NCBI GenBank assembly: GCA_003280915.1
Contig: QCDL01000002.1
Location: 62,001 to 126,000 of the forward strand
Source: Prochlorococcus sp. AG-355-I04
Lineage (GTDB): Bacteria > Cyanobacteriota > Cyanobacteriia > PCC-6307 > Cyanobiaceae
Length of the DNA: 64,000 nucleotides
Reading direction: 5' to 3'
Shown: piece after piece, positions 30,975-41,631 of the stretch
How the letters are laid out: every line of letters begins with the position of its first letter
Position numbering within the stretch: the stretch's first letter is position 1
Notes under the pieces: generated by a model
The model's database searches: none
What the model saw: the letters and a program-made list of their open reading frames with translations, nothing else
What the model was told of the DNA's origin: nothing
Position numbers and translations under genes: made by a program

Positions 30975-32423
30975 TTAATATATAGGTCTGTTCTTAATTA
31001 CCTGAGCATCAATTTCAAAGATATTTGAAGCATTCAATATCCTATCTTCTTCAAGTACATTGCCTATTAATTGCATTCCAATAGGTAATCCTTTAGTATC
31101 AAAACCACAAGGAATACTTATTGCTGGGAGGCCTGCTAAGTTAGCAGGAACAGTTAATAGATCAGACAAATACATTGAAAGTGGATCATTTACAAAATCG
31201 CCCTTCAAAAAAGCAGTGGTTGGGCAAGTTGGAGTTAATAAAACATCTACTTTCTTAAAAGCGTTATCAAAATCTTTTCTTATAAGTGTCCTAACTTTTT
31301 GTGCCTTTTTATAATAGGCATCACTGTATCCAGCAGACAAAGCGTAAGTACCTATCAAAATTCTTCTTTGCACCTCATTTCCAAAACCTTCAGCTCTACT
31401 TTTAGAAGTCATATCTATTAGATTTGAACCTTCATTCGATCTGTAGCCATATTTAACTCCATCATATCTAGCTAAATTTGCGGAGGCTTCAGATGGTGCA
31501 ATGACATAATATGTCGCAATTCCATCATTAAATCTAGGACATTCAACTTCGATAATTTCAGCTCCTAAAGATTGGAACCTATTAATTCCAGAAAGAACAG
31601 ACTCCTTAACTTCTGGATTAAGCCCTGGGTGCTCAAAACATTCTTTAATGATTCCAATTTTTAAACCCTTTATAGATTTATTTAAGTCAGTCAAATAATT
31701 TGGTACTGGCTTATCAAGACTTGTTGAGTCAAAGGGGTCTTTACCAGAAATTGAATAAAGAATTTCAGCCGCATCTGAGACAGTATTTGTAATTGGGCCA
31801 ATTTGATCAAGAGAGCTAGCAAATGCTACAAGTCCCCATCTGCTAACTCTGCCATAAGTAGGTTTAAGACCTACCACGCCACAAAAAGAAGCTGGTTGTC
31901 TTATTGATCCTCCTGTATCAGAGCCTATAGCTGCTGCACAAAATCCAGCGGCAACTGAAGCAGCACTACCTCCAGAACTGCCTCCTGGCACTCTATTAAT
32001 ATCCCAAGGATTTGAAGTAACACCAAATACAGAAGTTTCCGTTGAACTCCCCATTGCAAATTCATCTAAATTTGTTTTTCCTAAACAAATTCCTCCTGAA
32101 GACCATAATTTACTTGAAGCTGTAGCTTCATATGGTGCAACAAAGTTTTTGAGCATTTTACTTGCACAAGTGGTTGCCACACCTTTAGTGCAAATATTAT
32201 CCTTAATCGCTATTGGCATCCCTGCGAGAGCAGGAAGTTTTTCTTTATTTTGAATTAATTTATCAATGTTCTCTGCTTGCGCGATAGCACTATCTTTTGT
32301 GGTACAAATATACGAGTTAATTTCAGGATCTTTATGATCGATTTTGGTAAAGATATCATTAATTAATTCTTTAACAGAAGCATTATTACTGATAATTTCT
32401 TTTCTTAAAGAATTAAAATTCAT
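30975..32423 (-). CDS. gatA: Asp/Glu-tRNA amidotransferase subunit A
   Basis: Amidase signature '[42 protein letters not shown]'. Confidence 0.96.
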   Translation of the reverse strand: MNFNSLRKEIISNNASVKELINDIFTKIDHKDPEINSYICTTKDSAIAQAENIDKLIQNKEKLPALAGMPIAIKDNICTKGVATTCASKMLKNFVAPYEATASSKLWSSGGICLGKTNLDEFAMGSSTETSVFGVTSNPWDINRVPGGSSGGSAASVAAGFCAAAIGSDTGGSIRQPASFCGVVGLKPTYGRVSRWGLVAFASSLDQIGPITNTVSDAAEILYSISGKDPFDSTSLDKPVPNYLTDLNKSIKGLKIGIIKECFEHPGLNPEVKESVLSGINRFQSLGAEIIEVECPRFNDGIATYYVIAPSEASANLARYDGVKYGYRSNEGSNLIDMTSKSRAEGFGNEVQRRILIGTYALSAGYSDAYYKKAQKVRTLIRKDFDNAFKKVDVLLTPTCPTTAFLKGDFVNDPLSMYLSDLLTVPANLAGLPAISIPCGFDTKGLPIGMQLIGNVLEEDRILNASNIFEIDAQVIKNRPIY

Positions 32424-32449
32424 TTCTTAATTTATTACTTAAAAAGTTA

Positions 32450-32665
32450 TCAAACAGTTAATGGTTCTTCTTTTTTGCAACGTACTAAACTGTGTTTAAT
32501 GTTCTCAGACCCTTCTTCTGAAAGATCTTTAATAAAAGAAGCCATATTTTGTTTTAAACTACGTTTAGTAATGAAAGGGCCGAACCAGTAGGTACTACTA
32601 GGTTGATCTGTCTCAATTTTAGCCCACCAAGCTAAACCGAGTTTGTTTCCAAAGTTTCTAATCAA
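32450..32665 (-). CDS. DUF1816 family protein
   Basis: 'LGLAWWAKIETDQPSSTYWFGPFITKRSL...EEPLTV'; TTG start. Confidence 0.8.
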   Translation of the reverse strand: MIRNFGNKLGLAWWAKIETDQPSSTYWFGPFITKRSLKQNMASFIKDLSEEGSENIKHSLVRCKKEEPLTV

Positions 32666-32811
32666 TTTTTTTGGCTTATTAAGCCATCAATTCTTGTTAA
32701 ATTCTATACAATTTTGTAGTGAAAATTCAATAATTTTTTATTAATCATATTAATGTATTGAAACAACAACATTTTAGTGGTCTTTAAAAACAGTACTTTG
32801 TAATAATAAAA

Positions 32812-33819
32812 TTATTTACCTGTCAAGTGAAATAGGGATATGGCGGCCGCCACTGAGGCATTTAAACTAGTAGTCTTACCTTTAAGAGGAATACTTAATA
32901 TAAAATCGCATTTTTTTTGTGTAAGCAAAGAAATACCTTTATCTTCAGAGCCAACTACAACTACCAAAGGTGCTTTTTCTTGAAAATTTGAGATAGATAT
33001 TTGACCATCTCCAGATAAGCCAACAACAAGAAACCCATTTTTCTTAAGTTCCTCAAGTGCTCTATTTAAATTAACAACTCTACTAACATGAAGGTGTTCT
33101 AAGGCTCCTGCAGCTACCTTGGCGACTGTTCCAGTCAATCCTGCAGACCTTCTCTGAGGAATGATTAAACCCTTGCAATCAAATGCTTCCGCTGATCTTA
33201 TTATCGCACCAACATTATGAGGATCGGTTATACCGTCTAATGCGACTATTAAAGGATTTGGACAATTGTGTTTCGAAAAATCGATTAATTGTTCTAGCGA
33301 TATAGTTTTAGAGCATGCTAACTGCAATGCGACACCTTGATGTGAAGCACCATATGTCAATTGCGAAAGTCTGTTCCAAGAAACTTCTTCAATAAGAACT
33401 CCTTTTGATTTAAAATCCTTAAGCAAAATATAGAATTTGTCTGAAGAAAAGATCTCCGAAGTACACCAAATTCTATTAATCGGTCTTTCACCATTAAGAG
33501 CCTCAAAAACCGAATGTTTACCCCATATCCAATCATCAAAATTTCTCTTATTAATGCTCTCTTGATGGCTTTCAGCATTTTTATGAGGAAATTTTGTATT
33601 AGATTTAAATATCGGTTTTCTTCTTTTTATTGATGAAGAAGTATTATTCTTAGGATTTTTATTTAAATTTTCATTATTCTTATTTCTAGCAGAATTGCTC
33701 AAAAATCCTTCATTTTTTTCTGAACGATTTGTACTTTTTGAGTAATTTCCAAAATCTGAATTTTTTTTGTAATCTTTATTATTTTTTCCAGAAAAATTTT
33801 TTTTAGAGGATTTATTCAT
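32812..33819 (-). CDS. rlmB: 23S rRNA (guanosine-2'-O)-methyltransferase RlmB/SpoU
   Basis: 'ALDGITDPHNVGAIIRSAEAF', 'VVGSEDKGIS', 'IPLKGKTTSLNASVAAAISLF'; low-complexity N-terminus. Confidence 0.93.
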   Translation of the reverse strand: MNKSSKKNFSGKNNKDYKKNSDFGNYSKSTNRSEKNEGFLSNSARNKNNENLNKNPKNNTSSSIKRRKPIFKSNTKFPHKNAESHQESINKRNFDDWIWGKHSVFEALNGERPINRIWCTSEIFSSDKFYILLKDFKSKGVLIEEVSWNRLSQLTYGASHQGVALQLACSKTISLEQLIDFSKHNCPNPLIVALDGITDPHNVGAIIRSAEAFDCKGLIIPQRRSAGLTGTVAKVAAGALEHLHVSRVVNLNRALEELKKNGFLVVGLSGDGQISISNFQEKAPLVVVVGSEDKGISLLTQKKCDFILSIPLKGKTTSLNASVAAAISLFHLTGK

Positions 33820-33823
33820 AGGT

Positions 33824-34222
33824 TTAATTCATTTTTAATTCTAAATATTCAAAAAGTATTGATAATCTTTGAGGATCTTTTAAAAATAGCCAGCCAATGA
33901 GAGTTTCAAAACCCGTTGCTCTAGAGTAAATTGTGGGATCTGAAGACTTTGGATATCTCTTTGTTTTATTCCTAGCACGCCTAATTAGATCCATTTCATC
34001 CGAATTTAATAAATGTTCAATTTGACTTAATGAGTTGGACTGAGATTTAGCTTTTACTTCATTTACTACAGATAAATGGAGATCTTTAGATTTCAAAGGG
34101 AAATGTACATGTCTTAGTCTTTGGTGAAGCTCCCATACCGAATCTCCAAGCCAAGCAAGTTGAATAACACCTATATCTTCGGGAGAACCATATGGAACCA
34201 AGTTTTGAATCCAATAATTCAA
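33824..34222 (-). CDS. mrnC: Mini-ribonuclease III
   Basis: 'IQLAWLGDSVWELHQRLRHV', 'RRARNKTKRYPKSSDPTIYSRATGFETLIGWLFL'. Confidence 0.9.
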   Translation of the reverse strand: MNYWIQNLVPYGSPEDIGVIQLAWLGDSVWELHQRLRHVHFPLKSKDLHLSVVNEVKAKSQSNSLSQIEHLLNSDEMDLIRRARNKTKRYPKSSDPTIYSRATGFETLIGWLFLKDPQRLSILFEYLELKMN

Positions 34223-34518
34223 TTTTTTAAATAATTTAATGCATCTTCAAGGCATGACTTCAAGTTAAGAAAATCCCCTAACCGAACAAGTTTGATTGTT
34301 TGGGCGACTCTAGAATTGCCAACAACAGAGAAACCAAGTTTCGATTTTTTACATTCTTTTGCAGTTTGAACAAGTGCTCCAAGACCCGAGGAATCTAAAA
34401 AATCTATTTTTGTAAGGTCAATAATGAATGGAAGGTCGTTTTTTAAATTATTAGTAACAAAAGTCTTAAATTGTTTTTCTGAGAAAGCATCAAGTTGGCC
34501 TTTAAAAGTAAAAACCAT
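34219..34518 (-). CDS. STAS-domain anti-sigma factor antagonist-like protein
   Basis: 'LPFIIDLTKIDFLDSSGLGALVQTAKECKKS'. Confidence 0.88.
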   Translation of the reverse strand: MVFTFKGQLDAFSEKQFKTFVTNNLKNDLPFIIDLTKIDFLDSSGLGALVQTAKECKKSKLGFSVVGNSRVAQTIKLVRLGDFLNLKSCLEDALNYLKN

Positions 34519-34645
34519 AATGTTTGTTGTAACCTCAAGGTTTCCTCTTAAAGAAACGGTTAACTTCTGGAAATCTTCTATGATCTAATACCTCCAAAAA
34601 ATTAATATATCAAATGTAATTATCAAATCAAAAGAAAACAATATG

Positions 34646-35788
34646 TCAACATCTTTCTAACATTAGAGAAACAAATTTTTTAAATAAATAATCTGAATCA
34701 TGTGGACCAGGTCCTGCTTCTGGATGATATTGCACACTAAATATAGGCTTATTATAAACTTCTAGGCCAGCCACAGTATTATCGTTTAGGTTATAGTGCG
34801 TAATTCTAACTATGTCCTTTGATAGAGAATTGGGATCAATAGCAAAACCATGATTCTGACTAGTTATCTCAATTTTATTATTTTCACCACAAGGATGATT
34901 TAAACCACGATGTCCAAAAGGTAATTTATAAGTTGAACCTCCTAATGCTAATCCAAATATTTGGTGGCCAAGGCAAATCCCAAACATAGGTATTTCACCA
35001 TATTCAATGAGTGATTTTGCTAAGTCTATACCTTCAGAAACAGAAGAAGGATCGCCTGGACCATTTGAGAAAAATATACCGTCCGGCTTGTTGGACATTA
35101 CATCATTTAGAGAGGATTGAGAAGGTAAAACCAAAACTTCACATCCATGGGATACGAGCCTATTTAGAATTGAATTTTTAATTCCAAAATCAATTACTAC
35201 TATTTTTAACTTTTTAGCGGATTCATCATATCTTTTTCTTAAATCAAATATTGTTTGCGTATGACTCTTCCATAAATAATGTTGCTTTGTTGAAACAACT
35301 TTTGATAAGTTTAAACCCTCCATCTTTGGCGTATCCTGAATTATCTTTAAACAACTTTCATCAGTTTTATCTAAAGAGGTAATAACTCCATTCATCGAGC
35401 CACTTGATCTTAAAATTTTAACAAGAGCCCTTGTATCAATTCCATGTAAACCTATGATATTTTTCTCAACTAACCATTGATTAAAATTCTTTTTAGATCT
35501 CCAATTGCTGCTATTAGATGAAAAATTTCTAACAATTATACCTTTAACATTAATATTAGATTCTGAATCTTCAAAATTAATACCAGTATTACCAATCTCT
35601 GGATATGTGAATGTTAATATTTGTCCATAATAACTTGGGTCGGTAATAACTTCCTGATATCCGGTCATTCCCGTATTAAAAACTATTTCACCAATGGCTG
35701 TACCAGAAGCACCAAAAAAGAATCCCGGAAATACAATTCCATTACTTAAAACCAATTTCGCGTTTTTCTTATATGGATTAATCATCAA
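34646..35788 (-). CDS. carA: Carbamoyl phosphate synthase small subunit
   Basis: 'GMTGYQEVITDPSYYGQILTFTYPEIGNTG', 'MFGICLGHQIFGLA', 'QYHPEAGPGPHDS'. Confidence 0.97.
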   Translation of the reverse strand: MMINPYKKNAKLVLSNGIVFPGFFFGASGTAIGEIVFNTGMTGYQEVITDPSYYGQILTFTYPEIGNTGINFEDSESNINVKGIIVRNFSSNSSNWRSKKNFNQWLVEKNIIGLHGIDTRALVKILRSSGSMNGVITSLDKTDESCLKIIQDTPKMEGLNLSKVVSTKQHYLWKSHTQTIFDLRKRYDESAKKLKIVVIDFGIKNSILNRLVSHGCEVLVLPSQSSLNDVMSNKPDGIFFSNGPGDPSSVSEGIDLAKSLIEYGEIPMFGICLGHQIFGLALGGSTYKLPFGHRGLNHPCGENNKIEITSQNHGFAIDPNSLSKDIVRITHYNLNDNTVAGLEVYNKPIFSVQYHPEAGPGPHDSDYLFKKFVSLMLERC

Positions 35789-35799
35789 TTTGAAATTAA

Positions 35800-36834
35800 T
35801 TAATTTTTATCTAAATAATTTTTTAAAAGTAAAAACTTTTTCCAGGGATCTCCTTGACTTATCGAAAATAAAGCTTTATTAAATCCTTCATTTAAATTAT
35901 CCTCAATACCTGCGGCCCAAAGAACCAAAGCAGAGTTCAAGGCGACTACTTCAATATGAGATTTTTGTGCAGAACCATTTAAGACAGACTTTAATATTTC
36001 CTCGTTAGAGTCAGAATCAGATACCACAAGCTTTTGGTTAGATATATTTTCATAGTTGAAGTCTGAAATATTTATTTCTGAAAACCGTAATTCACCATTA
36101 TCAACAAATACTAATTTATTTTCTCCTTGAAGCGAAGCCTCATCAAGGCCACCAGAGCCATGAACGACTATTGCTCTATTCATACCCATTTTTAATAGCG
36201 CGCTTCCCATAGGTTTTAAAAGATCCTCTGAAGCAACACCCAAAACCTGTGCATTGGGTCTTAAAGGATTTACCAATGGTCCAAGTTGATTAAATACTGT
36301 CCTTATTCCAAGTGTCTTTCTTAATGGAGCAAGTTTTATTAAAGATTTATGCCAAACAGGTGCGAACAAAAAAGTTATTCCAATTTCACTCACGGCTTTG
36401 ATTACTTTTTCTAATGAACAATCTAAATTCAAACCAAGATTCAACAAAACATCAGCAGAGCCAACTTTTCCACTAGCACTTTTATTTCCGTGTTTTGCAA
36501 TTTTTACCCCACAAGATGCAGCTACAAATGCCACTGCAGTTGAAATATTGAATGTATTAGCTCCATCACCCCCTGTTCCACAAGTATCTACCAAATACAA
36601 ATTTGGTCTTGATACTGGTAATTCGCAAACATTTAAGAGTTCCTCAGCCATAGAACTTAGCTCAACACCTGTGGTACTTTTTGCTCTCAAAGCACTCAAA
36701 AAAGCTCCTGTTTCAACATCTGAAATTTCATCCTTAAGCCATCTTTGCATTAAAGATCTAGAAGTTAATTCATCAAGGTCCCTTCCCTCCAACAAATTAT
36801 TTAGGATTTCAGCGTTTGATAAATTAGAAGACAT
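35800..36834 (-). CDS. trpD: Anthranilate phosphoribosyltransferase
   Basis: '[48 protein letters not shown]'. Confidence 0.97.
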   Translation of the reverse strand: MSSNLSNAEILNNLLEGRDLDELTSRSLMQRWLKDEISDVETGAFLSALRAKSTTGVELSSMAEELLNVCELPVSRPNLYLVDTCGTGGDGANTFNISTAVAFVAASCGVKIAKHGNKSASGKVGSADVLLNLGLNLDCSLEKVIKAVSEIGITFLFAPVWHKSLIKLAPLRKTLGIRTVFNQLGPLVNPLRPNAQVLGVASEDLLKPMGSALLKMGMNRAIVVHGSGGLDEASLQGENKLVFVDNGELRFSEINISDFNYENISNQKLVVSDSDSNEEILKSVLNGSAQKSHIEVVALNSALVLWAAGIEDNLNEGFNKALFSISQGDPWKKFLLLKNYLDKN

Positions 36835-36867
36835 TTATTTATGTAAGAAAAATTATGCAGATAAAAT

Positions 36868-37164
36868 TCAATTTGAGGTATCAAAACCTGAGCCAACTAA
36901 ATCTTTATTTGTATTAGAAGGCCTGAAGCTTTTTGACCAAATATTTTTTGTTTTTGAAAAAAGTTCATTTTTAGAGATCTTCCAAAAATTTAAAATTTTT
37001 TGCATATCGTTTTTAATTTCAACTTCTCCTGGGAAATTATTATAACGATTTATTAATCTTGCTAAATTTATATAGTCAAGATCTTCTGGAGTTTTTTTAG
37101 TGATAAGGGAATCTATAATGTTCTTGTCTGTTTCATGTAATGGATGAGTTTGCTCGTTACCCAT
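36868..37164 (-). CDS. DUF3288-like cyanobacterial protein
   Basis: 'QTHPLHETDKNIIDSL...LARLINRYNNFPGEVEIKNDMQKILNFW'. Confidence 0.75.
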   Translation of the reverse strand: MGNEQTHPLHETDKNIIDSLITKKTPEDLDYINLARLINRYNNFPGEVEIKNDMQKILNFWKISKNELFSKTKNIWSKSFRPSNTNKDLVGSGFDTSN

Positions 37165-37244
37165 AAATAAATACTAAATCATTTATAAAATTAGCTCACA
37201 TATTCAAAAATGAAACATTATCTTAATCATATCGGCAAAATAAA

Positions 37245-38990
37245 ATGAAAAATCTAAAGATAGAAGTTATATCAAAATACCTAAGACCTTACAAAAAAGA
37301 ATTCTTATATGGAGCTATAGCTCTCTTATTAGTAAATATACTAAGTGTAGTAATACCGTTAGAAGTAAAAAATATAATTGACCAATTACAAAATGGGTTT
37401 TCTTCAGATTTTGTTATTTCTAAATCTTTATGGTTAATATTTTTAGCAACTTGTATGGGTTTAATAAGATTATTTTCAAGGCAAATTGTCTTCGGCATAG
37501 GAAGAAAAGTAGAAGTTAATCTTCGTCAAAAACTTTTTGATCATTTACTTATTCAAGATCCAGAATGGATTCAAAAAAAAGGTAGTGGAGACATTATTAG
37601 TAGAGCTACAAGCGATGTTGAAAACATAAGAAGACTTTTAGGTTTTACAGTTTTAAGCTTGTGCAACATTGTCTTAGCTTATTCATTCACTATTCCTTCA
37701 ATGTTTTCGATTAATAAAACATTAACAATATCAGCTTTAATGATATTTCCATTAATCCTTGGAATTGTAAGTCTATTTGGAGGCAGAATGGTTAAACAAA
37801 GAAAAGCTCAACAAGAATCACTCTCAAAACTTAGTGATCTAATACAAGAAGATCTATCTGGTATAAGCGCTATTAAAATTTATGCCCAAGAGAACGCTGA
37901 GAAAAAAGAATTTAACATTTACAATAATGACTATCGAAATTCAGCGATAAAACTTGCAAGAACAGCCAGTACCCTATTTCCACTTTTACAAGGGATTTCC
38001 TCGATTTCATTGTTGATTTTATTATCATTAGGAACTTTTCAATTAGAGAGTGGATTTATTTCGATAGGTGGTTTAGTTGCTTTAATTCTTTACGTAGAAA
38101 GACTCGTCTTCCCAACAGCTTTATTAGGTTTTACCTTAAATACTTTTCAACTTGGTCAAGTAAGTTTAGATCGCGTGGAAGAAATATTTCGGAACAACCC
38201 AAACATTGTAGATAAAGCAGAAACTAAGTTTTTAAAAAGAAAGGTTAAAGGATTCTTAGAAGCAAAAAATTTAACAATTAAGTATCCAGGATCTAAATTT
38301 AATTCATTAAATAATCTCAATTTTAAAATTTATCCTGGAGAACTTATTGCAATAGTTGGCCCAGTAGGTTGTGGGAAGACAACACTAGCAAAGTCCCTAG
38401 GGAGAACTATTGAAATTCCAGATGATCAATTATTTTTAGATGAAATAGATGTAAAAACCTTAAAATTAAGTGATCTTAGAAAAAATATTTCAATTGTTCC
38501 TCAAGAAGCATTTTTATTTACATCTACAATCTCAGAAAACCTAAGTTTTGGAGAACCCAAAGCTTCAAAAAATTTGGTTAAAGAAAGCGCTACAAAAGCT
38601 GGATTAATTGATGATATCAATAGTTTTCCACAAAGGTTTAAAACAATTGTTGGTGAAAGAGGTATTACATTAAGTGGTGGGCAAAGGCAAAGAACTGCAC
38701 TAGGAAGAGCACTACTTGTTAATTCTCCTATTGTTGTTCTTGATGATGCTTTAGCAAGCGTAGATAATAAAACAGCAGCAAGAATAATAGATGAAATGAG
38801 TCAGAGAAGTAATAAAACAATCATAATGATTAGTCACCAACTTTCTGTTGCAGCTACCTGTAATAGGGTTTTAGTAATGGATAAAGGAGAAATAGTACAA
38901 GAAGGTGCTCATAAAGATTTAGTAAAAGTGAATGGGCTATATAAACAACTCTGGGAAAGAGAACTAGCTACCAGAATCGTTAAGAGCTAA
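37245..38990 (+). CDS. ABC transporter, fused permease/ATPase (multidrug/lipid exporter type)
   Basis: ABC TMD plus 'GPVGCGKTT', 'LSGGQRQRTALGRALL', 'VLDDALASVD'. Confidence 0.93.
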   Translation: MKNLKIEVISKYLRPYKKEFLYGAIALLLVNILSVVIPLEVKNIIDQLQNGFSSDFVISKSLWLIFLATCMGLIRLFSRQIVFGIGRKVEVNLRQKLFDHLLIQDPEWIQKKGSGDIISRATSDVENIRRLLGFTVLSLCNIVLAYSFTIPSMFSINKTLTISALMIFPLILGIVSLFGGRMVKQRKAQQESLSKLSDLIQEDLSGISAIKIYAQENAEKKEFNIYNNDYRNSAIKLARTASTLFPLLQGISSISLLILLSLGTFQLESGFISIGGLVALILYVERLVFPTALLGFTLNTFQLGQVSLDRVEEIFRNNPNIVDKAETKFLKRKVKGFLEAKNLTIKYPGSKFNSLNNLNFKIYPGELIAIVGPVGCGKTTLAKSLGRTIEIPDDQLFLDEIDVKTLKLSDLRKNISIVPQEAFLFTSTISENLSFGEPKASKNLVKESATKAGLIDDINSFPQRFKTIVGERGITLSGGQRQRTALGRALLVNSPIVVLDDALASVDNKTAARIIDEMSQRSNKTIIMISHQLSVAATCNRVLVMDKGEIVQEGAHKDLVKVNGLYKQLWERELATRIVKS

Positions 38991-39027
38991 AAGTAATTTT
39001 TTTACTTATAATGAATAGATTTAAATT

Positions 39028-39756
39028 ATGTTTAAATTCCTAAAAAATATTATGAATAATGAGGAGGTAGATTTAACTAATGATTCTAATTCACTTCATA
39101 GAATATTAAAAACAGAAATCAAAAAAGATCCTAATTTAGAAGAAGATGAAATAATTTTTGGATGTGGTTGTTTCTGGGGAGCTGAAAAATGTTTTTGGAA
39201 ACTTCCAGGAATTGTCACAACTTCTGTAGGTTATGCTGGAGGTGAAAAAAACAATCCAACTTATTATGAAGTATGTTCTGGCTTAACTGGTCATTCAGAA
39301 GTTGTAAGAGTTATTTGGGATAAAAGGGAAATAGACGTAAGTGATTTATTAAAAATGTTTTGGGAATGTCATGATCCTACTCAAAAAAATAGGCAAGGAA
39401 ACGATACAGGAACACAATATAGATCAGCAATATATTACAAAAATGATAATAATATTAAAACCATATTAGCCAGTAAAGAACAATATCAAAGGGAACTCAG
39501 CAAAAAAAATCTTGGTTTAATTGAAACAGAAATAAAAATGATTGATTCATATTTTTATGCGGAACAATATCATCAACAATATCTTGCATCACCTGGAGCC
39601 AGGCAGTATTGTTCAGCTTCACCTACAAAAGTTAAGTTAGGAGTTTTTACTGGAAGCAACTATAAATTAGAAGACCATATATGGGAAAACTTTAATTGGG
39701 AAGTTGACAAGTGTGTATTGAGATCTGATAACAATCCTATAAAGAATAACATTTAA
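39028..39756 (+). CDS. msrA: Peptide methionine-S-oxide reductase MsrA
   Basis: 'GCGCFWGAEKCFWKLPGIVTTSVGYAGG', 'GNDTGTQYRSAIYY', 'YAEQYHQQYL'. Confidence 0.93.
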   Translation: MFKFLKNIMNNEEVDLTNDSNSLHRILKTEIKKDPNLEEDEIIFGCGCFWGAEKCFWKLPGIVTTSVGYAGGEKNNPTYYEVCSGLTGHSEVVRVIWDKREIDVSDLLKMFWECHDPTQKNRQGNDTGTQYRSAIYYKNDNNIKTILASKEQYQRELSKKNLGLIETEIKMIDSYFYAEQYHQQYLASPGARQYCSASPTKVKLGVFTGSNYKLEDHIWENFNWEVDKCVLRSDNNPIKNNI

Positions 39757-39783
39757 ATCAATCTAATCTTTATAGTAAAGAAA

Positions 39784-39857
39784 CGGGGCGTAGCGCAGCT
39801 TGGTAGCGCACCACTTTGGGGTAGTGGGGGTCGTGGGTTCAAATCCCGCCGTTCCGA
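39784..39857 (+). tRNA. tRNA-Pro (anticodon TGG)
   Basis: CGGGGCG/CGTTCCG acceptor arms, anticodon loop ACTTTGGGGT, T-arm GGGTTCAAATCC; manual fold. Confidence 0.93.
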
Positions 39858-40010
39858 TTACTTATCGTCTTCATTTATAAGAGATTTGTATAGTTTATAT
39901 GAACTTATACCTACTGCTATGAATGTAAAAGAAGAAAAAAATGCTAAAACCAATATAGTTAAATTTGAAACTTCCACTTCACCTAGTTGGAAAGATATAA
40001 AAATGTTCAT
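39858..40010 (-). CDS. Small single-TM protein (50 aa) MNIFISFQLGEVEVSNLTILVLAFFSSFTFIAVGISSYKLYKSLINEDDK
   Basis: Manual translation; stop abuts tRNA-Pro 3' end. Confidence 0.7.
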   Translation of the reverse strand: MNIFISFQLGEVEVSNLTILVLAFFSSFTFIAVGISSYKLYKSLINEDDK

Positions 40011-40069
40011 TAGAAAGAATTTTTTTAAAACATTAACACAATTGAAAAAAAATTATTTTTCACATTCAA

Positions 40070-40870
40070 TTATAAATTCAAAAGAATTACAACACCAAAA
40101 ATAACTCGATAGATAATAAATATTTTCAACCCATTGGAAGAAAAATACTTTAATAAGAAATCTATAGCTAATAAAGATGACAAAAATGCCGTAATAAGAC
40201 CGACAAAAAGAGGGAGGAAACCAAATGAAAAAAAATCATTAAAAGAAGAAATAAACTCAACAATCGCTGCAAGAGAGATAGCTGGCATCCCTAAAAGAAA
40301 AGAAAATTTCGCAGCATCGCCTCTTTCCCATCCTGATAATAGAGCGCTAGAAATAGTAACTCCAGATCTTGAAACACCAGGGAAAATTGCAAATGCCTGA
40401 AAGAAACCTATCAAAAAACTATCTGAATAATTATGGTTTTTAATATTAATCGAACCTCTTTTCGAACTATCTGCCAAGTACATAAAAAAAGCCATAAGAA
40501 ATGAGACCAATGCTATTGACAAATTTGAACGAAGAACGTTTTCAAAAAAAGAAGGGATAAATATTTTTATACTCCCACCAAGCAAAACAATTGGAATAGT
40601 ACCAATCAAAATAGATCTTAATAATCTTTCGTGTAAGAGGTATTCAAGAAATTTTTTTGAAGATTTACTTCTGAAATTAAAAATATCATTCCTAAAATAC
40701 CAAGCTATGGCTAGAACACTTCCAAGTTGAATAGTAGCGGACAAAGATGCTCCAGGATCATCAATACCTAAAAATAGAGATATAACTTTTAAATGAGCTG
40801 TACTACTTACAGGAATAAATTCCGTCAACCCTTGAATTAATCCATATAAAACAAATTTTAAATATTCCAA
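40070..40870 (-). CDS. uppP: Undecaprenyl-diphosphate phosphatase
   Basis: 'GLIQGLTEFIPVSSTAHLKV', 'FAIFPGVSRSGVTISSALLSGW'. Confidence 0.95.
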   Translation of the reverse strand: MEYLKFVLYGLIQGLTEFIPVSSTAHLKVISLFLGIDDPGASLSATIQLGSVLAIAWYFRNDIFNFRSKSSKKFLEYLLHERLLRSILIGTIPIVLLGGSIKIFIPSFFENVLRSNLSIALVSFLMAFFMYLADSSKRGSINIKNHNYSDSFLIGFFQAFAIFPGVSRSGVTISSALLSGWERGDAAKFSFLLGMPAISLAAIVEFISSFNDFFSFGFLPLFVGLITAFLSSLLAIDFLLKYFSSNGLKIFIIYRVIFGVVILLNL

Positions 40871-40936
40871 AAAAATTATTTTATCTAATAAATTAATAGC
40901 AATTTACATTTAAAAATTAAAAGCTAGTATAGAAAA

Positions 40937-41209
40937 ATGAAAAAAAAATCATTCTTAATATTACTTTTTCTCTTTTCCTTAATATTTTCTAATTCTGCAA
41001 AAGCAAACTATTGGCTAATAATTGGAACTTATAGACAAGGGCCTGGAGGAAGGCCTGAAGTGAGTGGAATAACAAGTCCTTCGTTACATTCTATTCCCAT
41101 GAAAGATTTAGATACTTGTAAAAAGGCAGGCGAAAAAATTACCAATGAAATATACAAACCTGTTTGGCAATTTGATAGCAGATGGACCTGTGTTTTTAGA
41201 GGTAATTAG
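40937..41209 (+). CDS. Small secreted hypothetical protein
   Basis: Signal peptide ending at AKA, two Cys ('DTCKKAG', 'WTCVFRGN'). Confidence 0.65.
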   Translation: MKKKSFLILLFLFSLIFSNSAKANYWLIIGTYRQGPGGRPEVSGITSPSLHSIPMKDLDTCKKAGEKITNEIYKPVWQFDSRWTCVFRGN

Positions 41210-41217
41210 TAATAAAA

Positions 41218-41352
41218 TTACCTTTTAACATCGTGAGCACAGCCATCTCCTTTATAGTTTTCACTCTCGTAAAAATCATTTTTTGTCCCAAAGTAAACTG
41301 TTAATAAAACAAAAGGTAAACTTAATATAAATAAAATAGTTGTTAGATCCAT
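41218..41352 (-). CDS. Small single-TM protein (44 aa) MDLTTILFILSLPFVLLTVYFGTKNDFYESENYKGDGCAHDVKR
   Basis: Manual translation; TM helix plus hydrophilic tail. Confidence 0.7.
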   Translation of the reverse strand: MDLTTILFILSLPFVLLTVYFGTKNDFYESENYKGDGCAHDVKR

Positions 41353-41415
41353 AGCTTTAACTTGTTTAAGAAGATTATGAAAAATTAAAATTACAATTTG
41401 TTCTCTAACTCATCT

Positions 41416-41541
41416 TTAATAATCTGTGGGTCCTTTAATGCCAAGATAAAAGAAGGCTCCTAATCCAACTAAAAGTAAAACTCCAGCAATAGCTGCAGAT
41501 GGTACAAAACCTCCTATTGCGAAGGAAGAAAAATAATACAT
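41416..41541 (-). CDS. Small single-TM protein (41 aa) MYYFSSFAIGGFVPSAAIAGVLLLVGLGAFFYLGIKGPTDY
   Basis: Manual translation; photosynthetic small-subunit-like topology. Confidence 0.68.
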   Translation of the reverse strand: MYYFSSFAIGGFVPSAAIAGVLLLVGLGAFFYLGIKGPTDY

Positions 41542-41631
41542 ATGTAAAACTAAAAACTAGTTAGATAATATCAATAAAAACTGGGTATTTGTAAAAAATT
41601 TTGACTCGAAGACAATTAGAGAATACTTCTT

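Noticed and set aside
33600-33819. Low-complexity N-terminus of rlmB considered as a repeat element
   Set aside because: Asn/Lys/Ser-rich coding extension in frame with the methyltransferase, no discrete repeat unit
36398-37045. 215-aa plus-strand ORF
   Set aside because: Antisense to trpD and the DUF3288-like gene, both with recognisable signatures
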